A stretch of 64,000 nt of DNA from JBBQSN01 sp963825505 (GTDB lineage Bacteria > Actinomycetota > Actinomycetes > Actinomycetales > CAWJMD01). The stretch lies in assembly GCA_963825505.1 (NCBI GenBank), contig CAWGTL010000009.1:1-64000 (forward strand). Direction: 5' to 3'. A model generated the notes under the pieces. That model made no database searches. It had not been told where the DNA came from and worked only from the letters and a program-made list of their open reading frames with translations. The translations under genes and the position numbers were made by a program. Below are positions 17,024-24,693 of the stretch, piece by piece (within the stretch, counting starts at the first letter, position 1; every line of letters begins with the position of its first letter).

Positions 17024-17497
17024 ATGACCGAGGTCGACATGGGCGGTTCCCCTTCGGAGCGGCTTCAGGCCCTCGGCCTGGACCTGCCGGCCGTCGGAAC
17101 GAGCTCGAAGTACCTGAACCATCGGACGGTCGACTCCAGCGTCCACGTGGCGGGTCAGCTCCCGTACGAGGACGGTGAGCTGCTGGGCCAGGGCATCGTG
17201 GGTCGCGACGTCGAGCTCGAGACCGCGCGGGGGCTGGCGCGTCAGGCTGCGCTGAACGCGCTGGCTGTCGCCGCTGATGCGGTCGGCGGGCTGGACCACG
17301 TGCGGATCGTGCAGATGCTGGTCTTCGTGGCCAGTACGCCGGACTTCGGTCAGCAGTCGAGGGTCGCCGACGCAGCCAGTGACCTGCTCGTCGACGTGCT
17401 CGGCGAGAACGGCCGGCACGCCCGCACCGCCATCGGTGTCGCCGGTCTGCCGCGGAACAGCCCGGTCGAGATCCAGATGGTCTGCACCGCGGCGTAG
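17024..17497 (+). CDS. RidA/YjgF/YER057c-family protein, probable imine deaminase
   Basis: 157 residues. It has the compact RidA fold with the HVAGQLPY strand, VRIVQMLVFVASTPDF and the C-terminal RTAIGVAGLPRNSPVEIQM, which includes the conserved Arg that holds the carboxylate of imino acids. RidA proteins hydrolyse reactive 2-imino or enamine acids released by PLP enzymes and amino-acid oxidases. A DSD1-like PLP enzyme and an FAD oxidase follow in the same operon, which is exactly the chemistry that needs RidA. A good RBS (AAGGAGAACGAGGAG) precedes the ATG. It differs from housekeeping RidA in its longer N-terminus. Confidence 0.5.
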   Translation: MTEVDMGGSPSERLQALGLDLPAVGTSSKYLNHRTVDSSVHVAGQLPYEDGELLGQGIVGRDVELETARGLARQAALNALAVAADAVGGLDHVRIVQMLVFVASTPDFGQQSRVADAASDLLVDVLGENGRHARTAIGVAGLPRNSPVEIQMVCTAA

Positions 17498-17542
17498 GCC
17501 GCGCCGTTCAACCACAACCCTTCGGATTGCAGGGAGTGCAGC

Positions 17543-18649
17543 GTGCACCGGCTCCAACGAGTACTCGACGGCCTGGCCGGCCGAGCGGACACACCGTCGC
17601 CGATCGTGCTGCTGGATGTGGTGCAGCGCAACATCGATCGGATGCAGGCCTTCGCGACCGAGCACGACCTGCAGGTGCGCCCTCACGTCAAGACGCACAA
17701 GTGCACCCAGATCGGCCGGCTCCAGCTCGAGGCGGGGGCGGTCGGGATCACCGCGGGCAACGTCGGTGAGGCGGAGGTGTTCGCAGCGGCCGGGTTCGAC
17801 GACATCTTCCTGGCCTACCCGGTCTGGCCGGGGGGGACCAAGGGCGACCGGATCCGCCGTCTGGCGCAGACCACTCGGCTGCGGATCGGGGCGGACAACG
17901 TCGCGGCGATCGACGCCCTGGCCGAGGCGATGGGCGACGAACCCGACCGGCTCCAGATCGTGGTCGAGATCGACTGCGGCGCCCGCCGTTCCGGGGCCCC
18001 GCCGGAAGCCACCGGTGACCTCGCCCTGGCGGCCCGAAAGCGCGGGCTGGTGCCGGTAGGGGTCTACACCTATCCCGGGCACGGGTGCTTCGGACCAGAC
18101 TCGCGTGAGCCGGCGGCGCAGGACCAGGAGGTCGGGCTGGCCACCGCGGTGCGCGCCCTGGCCGGCGTCGGGATCACCGCCGAGGTGGTCAGCGCCGGCT
18201 CGACCCCTACCGTCGCGTTCTCCACCAGCAGCCTGATCACCGAGATCCGGCCCGGTGAGTACGTCTTCTGCGACCTGGACAACACCCGGCTCGGCGCCTG
18301 CACCGAGGACCAGATCGCCCTGTTCGTGGCCGCCACCGTGGTCAGCGACTGGGTCCCCGACCAGGTCATCCTCGACGTCGGCACCAAGGCCCTGGGCCGT
18401 GAGGGCAACGCCGAGAAGGGGTACGGCGGCGTCGCCGGCAGGAAGGCCGTCCTGGCCAGGCTGAACGAGTACCACGGGTACCTCGCGGTGCCCGCCGGCG
18501 AACCGCGCCCCGGCGTCGGCACCGTGGTCCCGGTGGTGCCCAACCACGTCTGCCCGGTGGTGGTCGGCTTCGAGGACCTCGTCATCACCGACAGCGACGG
18601 AACCTCCCTGGAGCGGTGGCCCGTCGACGCGCGCGGATTCCTCAACTGA
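17543..18649 (+). CDS. DSD1-family PLP enzyme (D-threonine aldolase / D-serine or D-hydroxyaspartate dehydratase-like)
   Basis: 368 residues of fold-type III (alanine racemase N-terminal barrel). PLP lysine lies in RPHVKTHK (about residue 50). The C-terminal metal site is PNHVCP (His and Cys, about residue 335), typical of D-threonine aldolase, D-serine dehydratase and beta-hydroxyaspartate aldolase. The reaction is retro-aldol cleavage or dehydration of a D-beta-hydroxy amino acid, giving glycine plus an aldehyde, or a 2-oxo acid. The GTG start at 17543 follows CAGGGAG. The downstream FAD oxidase (18 bp) could oxidise glycine or a D-amino acid produced here. The exact member of the family cannot be chosen from sequence alone. 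Confidence 0.5.
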   Translation: MHRLQRVLDGLAGRADTPSPIVLLDVVQRNIDRMQAFATEHDLQVRPHVKTHKCTQIGRLQLEAGAVGITAGNVGEAEVFAAAGFDDIFLAYPVWPGGTKGDRIRRLAQTTRLRIGADNVAAIDALAEAMGDEPDRLQIVVEIDCGARRSGAPPEATGDLALAARKRGLVPVGVYTYPGHGCFGPDSREPAAQDQEVGLATAVRALAGVGITAEVVSAGSTPTVAFSTSSLITEIRPGEYVFCDLDNTRLGACTEDQIALFVAATVVSDWVPDQVILDVGTKALGREGNAEKGYGGVAGRKAVLARLNEYHGYLAVPAGEPRPGVGTVVPVVPNHVCPVVVGFEDLVITDSDGTSLERWPVDARGFLN

Positions 18650-18667
18650 GCTGGAGAAGGAGTAGCT

Positions 18668-20110
18668 GTGTCTGGAGATGAGCGCTCGGAGCACGGGCCG
18701 GAGGGTGTGGCTGGTCCTCCGCCAGCGACCGACAACCGGTGGTCGCGGAGCCTGTGGCTGGAAGGGGTGGTCGGGGATCTGACTGCCCGAGAGGCGCTGT
18801 CGGGGGAGCAGACGTGTGATGTCGCGATCGTCGGAGGCGGGTTCGCCGGGCTGTGGACGGCGTACTACCTGAAGGCGGCGGACCCGTCGCTGCGGGTCAC
18901 GTTGGTGGAGGCGGAGATCGCCGGGTTCGGCGCTGCGGGCCGCAACGGTGGCTTCGTCTCAGCCGGTATCGCCGGCAGCGGCGCGCGCTACGCACGCGCC
19001 AGCGGTTGGGACAGCGTCCTGCGAGCCGAGCGCGAGACCCAGCGGGGGGTCGACGAGATCGGCCGGGTCGTGTCGTCGGAAGCCATCGACTGCGGCTACC
19101 GCAAGGGGGGCGCCATGAGGGTCGCGACGATCCCTCCGCAGGTAGAGCGTCTGCGCACCCTGGTCGAGGCGAAGCACCGCTTCGGGCTCGGGCCCGAGGA
19201 CGTCAGGCTCCTCACCCCCGATGAGTGTGCCGACCTCATCGCCGGGGCTGACGGTGTGCTGGCTGGGTCCTACACGCCCCACTGCGCTCGCGTCGACCCC
19301 GCTCGGCTGGCTCGCGGGCTGGCCTCGGCCTGCGAGCGTCTCGGTGTCACGATCTACGAACAGAGTCCGGCAGAACACCTGGGCCCCCAGCTGGTCCAGT
19401 GCCGGGACGGCCGGTTGACGGCCGAGGTGGTGGTTCGCGCCACCGAGTCCTACACGATCCGGGAGCGGGCCGAGCGACGCAGCTTCCTGCCCCTGTACTC
19501 CTTGATGATCGCCACCGAACCCCTCCCCCAGCAGACGTGGGACGACCTCGGGTGGCGGGACGGTCTCGGGGTCCAGGACTCGAGGCACCTCTACTACTAC
19601 GCCCAGCGGACGATCGACGGCAGGATCGCACTCGGGGGGCGAGGGGCGCCGTACCGCCTGACCGACCCGATCTCCCCCCAGAACGAGCAGGACCCCGACG
19701 TCTACCGGCGGCTCTGCCAGACCCTGCGAGAAGCGTTCCCCGCCGCGGCCCAGGCCCGGATCACCCACCACTGGGGCGGCTCCCTGGCGGTACCGCGCGA
19801 CTGGTGCACGAGAACGACCTTCGACCGCACCACCGGGCTGGGGTTCGTGGGCGCGTTCGGTGGTCACGGCGTCGTCGCCGCCAACATCGCCGGCCGCACC
19901 ATGCGCGACCTCGTCCTGGACCAGCAGACCGATCTGACCACGCTGCCGTGGGTCGGGCACCGCACCCGCAAGTGGGAACCCGAACCCATCCGGTTCATCG
20001 CCTCCCGGCTCATCGCCAACACCCTCGCAGCCTCAGACGCGTACGAGGAGCGTTCCGGACAGCCGGCCAAGCGCGCACGACTGGTCGCACCCTTCCTGCC
20101 ACCGAGCTAG
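18668..20110 (+). CDS. FAD-dependent amino acid/amine oxidase (DAO fold)
   Basis: 480 residues. The FAD-binding dinucleotide fold lies at residues 52-82 (VAIVGGGFAGLWTAYYL) followed by the flavin loop FGAAGRNGGFVSAG. Near the C-terminus FVGAFGGHGVVAANIAGRTM closes the FAD site. This family includes gamma-glutamylputrescine oxidase, glycine/sarcosine oxidases and D-amino acid dehydrogenases. The product would be an imine, which fits the RidA two genes upstream. GTG start with GAAGGAG 7 bp upstream. It is the last gene of the HAD2 operon. It is only distantly related to the second oxidase at 52.7-54.0 kb, so a different amine is likely. Confidence 0.5.
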   Translation: MSGDERSEHGPEGVAGPPPATDNRWSRSLWLEGVVGDLTAREALSGEQTCDVAIVGGGFAGLWTAYYLKAADPSLRVTLVEAEIAGFGAAGRNGGFVSAGIAGSGARYARASGWDSVLRAERETQRGVDEIGRVVSSEAIDCGYRKGGAMRVATIPPQVERLRTLVEAKHRFGLGPEDVRLLTPDECADLIAGADGVLAGSYTPHCARVDPARLARGLASACERLGVTIYEQSPAEHLGPQLVQCRDGRLTAEVVVRATESYTIRERAERRSFLPLYSLMIATEPLPQQTWDDLGWRDGLGVQDSRHLYYYAQRTIDGRIALGGRGAPYRLTDPISPQNEQDPDVYRRLCQTLREAFPAAAQARITHHWGGSLAVPRDWCTRTTFDRTTGLGFVGAFGGHGVVAANIAGRTMRDLVLDQQTDLTTLPWVGHRTRKWEPEPIRFIASRLIANTLAASDAYEERSGQPAKRARLVAPFLPPS

Positions 20111-20177
20111 CCGATCCCGTGCCGGTCGCACGACCCGCTCCGCCCGCGCGCGGCCGCCCGCTCGGGTGGTGACCGAG

Positions 20178-21353
20178 TCAGAAGGCAGGTGCGGCCTGCT
20201 CCGTCTCTCGTCTGTGGCGACGTGTCTCGAGCAGCGCGTCCCGTAGTCGGCCGTGAGTCATCGTCATGCCGGCGTACGCCGCTCCTCGTGCCACCGACAG
20301 GCCGAGCACCTGCGTCACGACGCTGATCGTCGGCACCGCCGGCAGGGTCCGCGCCAGCCGCGTGCGCACCTCGGGAAGGACCTCGTCGACGAGGGGAGCC
20401 AATCGGCCTGCGAGGTACACCCGCTCCGGGTCCGACGTCACCGCAACGGCACTGACGGCCGTCACGATCGCTGTCGTGAACGCCTCCAGCACCTCGGCGC
20501 GGGATCCTTCGTCGACGGGCTCCGACCAGAGCGCTTCGATCCGATCGAGGTCGAGTCCCCGTCCGCGAGCGAACTGCAGAAGACCACGGGCGCCCAGCAA
20601 CCCGTCGAGGGACTCGTGGTCGACTCCGGAGAAGAGCACGCCCACGTCGCCGAAGGCCGGCGTACGCCCCCGGACGACGTCGTGATCCGAGCAGCTGGCG
20701 AAGCTCAGGCTGGTGCTGAAGATGAAGAGCGCGGCATCACCGACAGCGGCGTCATCCCTGAGGATCCCCAGCAACGAAGCATCGGCGTCGCTCTGCATCA
20801 GCACGGGCGCGTCGACCAGGTCTTCAACGGCTCCGTGGAGGTCGGGCCCCGCGAAGATCCTCCGCGACTCCACCGGACCGAAGATCTCGGTGCCGTTCCG
20901 GATCCGGCCGGGCACCGCGACGACGATCTGACGCGCCGGCCCCTCTGCGGATCCACTGGTCTGCGCGATCAGGTCGACCAGCCACCGGGCGGCACTTCCG
21001 ACCGCGTCCTCGCCGTCGTCGAGGGTGGGAACGATCACGTGCTCGACCTCGCGGCCCCGGAGGTCGGTGACGAGGACGCACGTGGTCTGCGCTCCGAAGC
21101 TGACACCGACGATGTGCCCTGCCGTGCCCGGCACGTCCAGGTAGGTGGACCGGCGACCACGGCCGGCGACCGCGTCGACTCCTGCGTCGACGACGAAACC
21201 GTCCGCGCGAAGCTCCTCCACCGCTCTGGACACCGTCGCCTTGCTCAAGCCGGTCAGCTCGATGAGCTCGTTCCGCGTCAAGGGCGCCCCTGAGAGGACG
21301 ACGTCGAGGACCGAGGCCTTGTTGTGGTCGCGCGATGTCGGGGCGACGCTCAC
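20178..21353 (-). CDS. ROK-family transcriptional regulator
   Basis: About 391 residues from a GTG at 21353. An N-terminal MarR-like HTH (LTRNELIELTGLSKATVSRA) is followed by an ROK sugar-kinase-like domain in which the kinase motifs are poor, as usual for repressors. There is no CXCGXXGC zinc motif. It is the distal gene on the minus strand after the PLP enzyme, kinase and HAD3, separated from HAD3 by 95 bp. It probably controls that operon. The ligand is unknown; ROK repressors often bind sugars or phosphosugars, here perhaps a phosphorylated amino alcohol. Its operator may be the palindrome at 24644. Confidence 0.5.
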   Translation of the reverse strand: MSVAPTSRDHNKASVLDVVLSGAPLTRNELIELTGLSKATVSRAVEELRADGFVVDAGVDAVAGRGRRSTYLDVPGTAGHIVGVSFGAQTTCVLVTDLRGREVEHVIVPTLDDGEDAVGSAARWLVDLIAQTSGSAEGPARQIVVAVPGRIRNGTEIFGPVESRRIFAGPDLHGAVEDLVDAPVLMQSDADASLLGILRDDAAVGDAALFIFSTSLSFASCSDHDVVRGRTPAFGDVGVLFSGVDHESLDGLLGARGLLQFARGRGLDLDRIEALWSEPVDEGSRAEVLEAFTTAIVTAVSAVAVTSDPERVYLAGRLAPLVDEVLPEVRTRLARTLPAVPTISVVTQVLGLSVARGAAYAGMTMTHGRLRDALLETRRHRRETEQAAPAF

Positions 21354-21448
21354 AGCGCGACCATATCGAGGCCGGAACGCCCGGCGAGCCGGTGCCGCCC
21401 GGGCGGTGGGATCCAGCGGCTCGTGGGGTTCCGTCCGCTCGGAGCCGC

Positions 21449-22117
21449 TCAGAGGCCGAACAGCGGGGGCACCTGGCTGAGGAAGTTGACCTCGTACCAG
21501 TTGTAGCCCGGTGTGCTCGGCTCGAGACCGCGGTTGACGTGGACCTTGTTCCTGATGCCCAGGTCGTTGGCGACCATCAGGTCGTAGCGGGGGCTGGCCG
21601 AGATGTGCATGACGTCCTGCGGACCGCAGCCGAGCTGGTCGAACATGTACTCGAAGGCCTGGAACCGGGGCTTGTAGGCCTGGGCCTGCTCGGCGGTGAA
21701 AACGGCGTGGAAGGGTACGCCGAGCTTCTCCACGTTGCTCATCACCTGGTCGTCGGCCGCGTTGCTCAGGATCACCAGCGGGAAACGCGATGCCAGCTTC
21801 TGCAACGCCTCCGGCACGTCGGGGTGAGGCCCCCAGGTGGGGATCGCGTCCACGATGGCCTGGCTGTCGGCCTTGCGGTAGGGAAGGCCGAAGCGCTCCA
21901 GGGTCTTGCGGAGCGAGTCGTGGATGATGTCGGGGAAGGGCTTCCACGGGCCCAGGACCTCGTCGTAACGCTGCCACTGGAAGCTCTTGAGGAAGTCGTC
22001 CATCTGGTCAGCCGGAACGACGTCCGCCACGAGCTCGCGGGTCATCTGCTTGAGGTGCCAGCGGATCAGCGTCCCGTGCATGTCGAACGTGATGAACCGC
22101 GGCTCGAAGTCGATCAT
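21449..22117 (-). CDS. HAD superfamily type II hydrolase, paralogue 3
   Basis: 222 residues. Asp12 lies in FDMHGTLI; nucleophile+2 is His, so not phosphatase-like. Other conserved parts: RYDEVLGPWKPF, PTWGPHPDVPEAL, VILSNAADD, AYKPRFQAFEYMF and HISASPRYD. It shares the family-private SASPxYD loop with paralogues 1 and 2 and is closer to paralogue 4 in its middle part. It lies 24 bp after the kinase gene in an operon with the phospholyase-like enzyme. A GGAAAGAG site precedes the ATG. The operon lacks the TGTTGACA operator, so this copy is controlled differently. Confidence 0.5.
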   Translation of the reverse strand: MIDFEPRFITFDMHGTLIRWHLKQMTRELVADVVPADQMDDFLKSFQWQRYDEVLGPWKPFPDIIHDSLRKTLERFGLPYRKADSQAIVDAIPTWGPHPDVPEALQKLASRFPLVILSNAADDQVMSNVEKLGVPFHAVFTAEQAQAYKPRFQAFEYMFDQLGCGPQDVMHISASPRYDLMVANDLGIRNKVHVNRGLEPSTPGYNWYEVNFLSQVPPLFGL

Positions 22118-22141
22118 CTGCGTCTCTTTCCTGTCGGGGTC

Positions 22142-23224
22142 TCAACCGGGGATGGGCTCGTTGAACTCTCGGAGGTGCACCACGACGCGGTCCAAGGGGG
22201 TGGCCAGCGCCCGTTCGACGTTCACCCAGTCGTCCTCGGCGTGGTCGAGCAGGTAGTCGCGCCGTTCCACGACGCGCTTCGCACGCCAGTTCGTGATCAG
22301 CGCCCGCAGCGTCAGGCGCGCCAGGCCGGCAACCGGCACCAGCGGGAGCTCCCAGTCCTTGAGCGGCCGCGCGTCGAGGTAGCCGGCCATGAAGGCGCAC
22401 GCGTCCCACCACGGGTGTTCCGGCGTCCGCCCGAGCAGGTTGGCGACGGAGACAGCAGGATCGAAGATCACGGGACTGCGCACGGCGTCGCCGAAGTCGA
22501 TGACCCCGGTGACGAAGGCGTCGCTGTGCGGATCGACGACGACGTTGTGAGGGCTGTAGTCGCCGTGGATCACCTGGGTCTCGAGCTCGCCCAGTCGCGG
22601 GACGATGGCGTGGTCGAACAGCCGGAACGCCTCTCGGGCGAGCTGACGGTGCTCTTCTTGCGGCGTGTCGTCGACGAGCTCGGTCAGCTGGTGGAAGTGC
22701 TGGAGGTCCCACACCAGTCCTCGCTGGGCGGCAGGGTGAGCGAAGGGCTCGAGCGCCCGGTCGACCCGCCCGAGGACCTCGCCCACCTTGGCGAGCTGTT
22801 CCGCACCTGCGGTCGTACGGGCCAGGACCGCACCGTCGATGAAGTCGAACACCCGCAGCACCCGGGTGCTGCCGTCGTCCGTCGTGACAGGCACGTCGTC
22901 GTCCCCGTCGACGGTCAGCCTCACGCGCTGCACCGGCAGCTCGGGCGCGACGTCCTCGAGATGGCGCATGACGGCCGTCTGCAACGCGACGACCGGCTGT
23001 GGCTCGCCGGGTGGCGAGACCTTCACGAGGTGGTCGCTCGACCCGCCCCGGAGCCTGAACGTGTCGTCCTTCTCCGTCGCCAGCCGCTCGAGCCGCCCGC
23101 CGAGGTGGAAGTGCTCGGCGAGGAGCCGGTCCACCAGATCCACGTCGATGGCGGGGTAGGACGACGCCAGGCCGCTCTCCTCGAGGAGCCGTCGAGCCAG
23201 GGTCGTCGCCAGTGAGGTGTCCAT
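22142..23224 (-). CDS. APH/choline-kinase-fold small-molecule kinase (hydroxylysine or amino-alcohol kinase-like)
   Basis: About 360 residues. Protein-kinase-like fold with the catalytic loop VIHGDYSPHNVVVD (Asp and Asn) and the metal-binding GVIDFGDA. Family members phosphorylate hydroxyls of small amines (choline, homoserine, hydroxylysine, aminoglycosides). The next gene upstream in the operon is a class III PLP enzyme of the AGXT2L type, which eliminates phosphate from phosphoethanolamine or phosphohydroxylysine. Together they would convert an amino alcohol to its O-phosphate and then to an aldehyde. Start ATG at 23224 with GAAGGGA upstream. Aminoglycoside resistance is an alternative but is not supported by context. 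Confidence 0.5.
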   Translation of the reverse strand: MDTSLATTLARRLLEESGLASSYPAIDVDLVDRLLAEHFHLGGRLERLATEKDDTFRLRGGSSDHLVKVSPPGEPQPVVALQTAVMRHLEDVAPELPVQRVRLTVDGDDDVPVTTDDGSTRVLRVFDFIDGAVLARTTAGAEQLAKVGEVLGRVDRALEPFAHPAAQRGLVWDLQHFHQLTELVDDTPQEEHRQLAREAFRLFDHAIVPRLGELETQVIHGDYSPHNVVVDPHSDAFVTGVIDFGDAVRSPVIFDPAVSVANLLGRTPEHPWWDACAFMAGYLDARPLKDWELPLVPVAGLARLTLRALITNWRAKRVVERRDYLLDHAEDDWVNVERALATPLDRVVVHLREFNEPIPG

Positions 23225-23244
23225 GTCGGTCCCTTCGGCGCGCC

Positions 23245-24588
23245 CTACAGGTGGGTGTCGGCGACCTTGGCGAAGGTCTCGAGGAATCGGGTGACGTCGG
23301 CGTCGTCGAAGGCCAGTGGGGGTCGGATCTTGAGGACGTTGGCGAACTCGCCCGAGCCGCTGATGAGGATGCGGTGGTTGCGCAGGTCCGTGATGACGTT
23401 CTCGGCGCGGGCACGGTCGGGCTCGGCGGTGTCGGTGACGATCTCGACGCCGACGTAGAGACCGTTGCCGCGGACCTCGGTGACGTGGGCGGAGTCGCGG
23501 GTGATCTGCTGGAGTCCGGTGCGCAGGGCCCGGCCGCTGTCGATGACCCGTTGCTGGACGTTCTCGGCCTCGAACACGTCCAGGACCGCCGCGCCGGCAG
23601 CGACCGGGATCGAGCTGCCGGCGAAGGTGTTGAAGTAGCGGACGTTCTGCCCGAAGTCCTCGCAGACCTCGGGGCGGAACACCACCCCGGACAGCGGCAT
23701 CCCGTTGCCCATCGGCTTGCCCATGGTGACGATGTCTGGCAGCACACCGTGGCGGGTGAACCCCCACATGGTCTCCCCGAGCCGGGCGAATCCGGCCTGC
23801 ACCTCGTCGGCGACGTACACGCCGCCGGCCGCGTGCACCTCCTCCACCACCGCGCCCATGTAGCCGACCGGGTCGGTGAAGATCCCGTCGCTGGTGTGGG
23901 CGCAGTCGGTGACCAGCGCGGCCAGCCGGTAGCCGTGGCGCTGGAGGTCCTCGATCGCGGCCCGGACCTGGCTGCGCATGTGCTCCGCCAGGGTGGCGCC
24001 GGGCGGAGCGAGGCGGGGGTCCGGGGGGTCGATCAGGCGGACGTTGGGTCCCAGCGGCGAGCCGTCACCCAGGTGCGGGGAGAAGCTGGCGACCTCACGG
24101 GTGATGCCGTGGTAGGCACGCCGGGTCACGATGATGCCCTCGGCGCCGGTGTGGTGCCGGGCCACCCTGATCGCCAGGTCGTTGGCCTCCGACCCCGAGC
24201 AGGCCAGGCTGAGCTTGGACAGCTCGGCGGGGAAGGTGGCCAGCAGCCGCTCGGCGTAGTCGACGAGCGACTCCTGGAGGTAGCGGGTGTTGGTGTTGAC
24301 CGCCGCCATCTGCCGGGCGACCGCCTCCACGACGTGCGGGTGCGCGTGCCCCACGCACGGCACGTTGTTGTACGCATCCAGGTAGTCGTTGCCGTCGCGG
24401 TCGAACAGGTGCGCTCCACGACCCGAGACGAACTCGACCGGCTCCCGGTAGATCAACGTGTACCCCGGACCCAGCACCCGGTCCCGCCGCCGGATCAGCT
24501 CCCGCTGCCGCTCAGGCAGCTCGCCCAGCGCGGCGGGATCGAAGGGGTTGGGGTAGCTCGCCAGCGCTCGGCTGAGGGTCGACGTCAT
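23245..24588 (-). CDS. Class III PLP enzyme, AGXT2L-like phospholyase or aminotransferase
   Basis: About 448 residues, fold type I. The PLP lysine lies in TMGKPMGNGMP. The region YLDAYNNVPCVGHAHPHVVE then NTNTRYLQESLVDYAERL is the pattern of ethanolamine-phosphate and 5-phosphohydroxylysine phospholyases rather than of GABA aminotransferases. Expected reaction: elimination of phosphate and ammonia from an amino-alcohol phosphate, giving an aldehyde. The adjacent kinase would supply the substrate, and aldehyde dehydrogenases are plentiful nearby. ATG at 24588 was preferred over GTG 24606 because GAAGGTG lies between them at proper distance. First gene of the operon to the kinase, HAD3 and ROK. 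Confidence 0.5.
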   Translation of the reverse strand: MTSTLSRALASYPNPFDPAALGELPERQRELIRRRDRVLGPGYTLIYREPVEFVSGRGAHLFDRDGNDYLDAYNNVPCVGHAHPHVVEAVARQMAAVNTNTRYLQESLVDYAERLLATFPAELSKLSLACSGSEANDLAIRVARHHTGAEGIIVTRRAYHGITREVASFSPHLGDGSPLGPNVRLIDPPDPRLAPPGATLAEHMRSQVRAAIEDLQRHGYRLAALVTDCAHTSDGIFTDPVGYMGAVVEEVHAAGGVYVADEVQAGFARLGETMWGFTRHGVLPDIVTMGKPMGNGMPLSGVVFRPEVCEDFGQNVRYFNTFAGSSIPVAAGAAVLDVFEAENVQQRVIDSGRALRTGLQQITRDSAHVTEVRGNGLYVGVEIVTDTAEPDRARAENVITDLRNHRILISGSGEFANVLKIRPPLAFDDADVTRFLETFAKVADTHL

Positions 24589-24643
24589 CAGCGGGTGCAC
24601 CTTCACTCGTCGGGGGCGATGCGCAGAGACTCTACCAGATTTC

Positions 24644-24658
24644 GTTCCAGTTTGGAAC
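24644..24658. promoter_or_regulatory. Palindrome GTTCCA-GTT-TGGAAC upstream of the phospholyase operon
   Basis: Perfect 6-bp arms with a 3-bp centre, 56 bp before the PLP-enzyme start codon and 35 bp after the MFS stop, in an AT-richer patch. Possible operator for the ROK regulator at the end of this operon. Inference by position only. Confidence 0.5.
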
Positions 24659-24693
24659 TGAGTCTGATGAGCGCTCCCCCACCCGCTCCGTCG

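Noticed and set aside
22142..23224. APH-fold kinase as an aminoglycoside-resistance gene
   Set aside because: Tight operon with a phospholyase-like PLP enzyme and a HAD hydrolase, no mobile element nearby; a metabolic kinase explains the context better.
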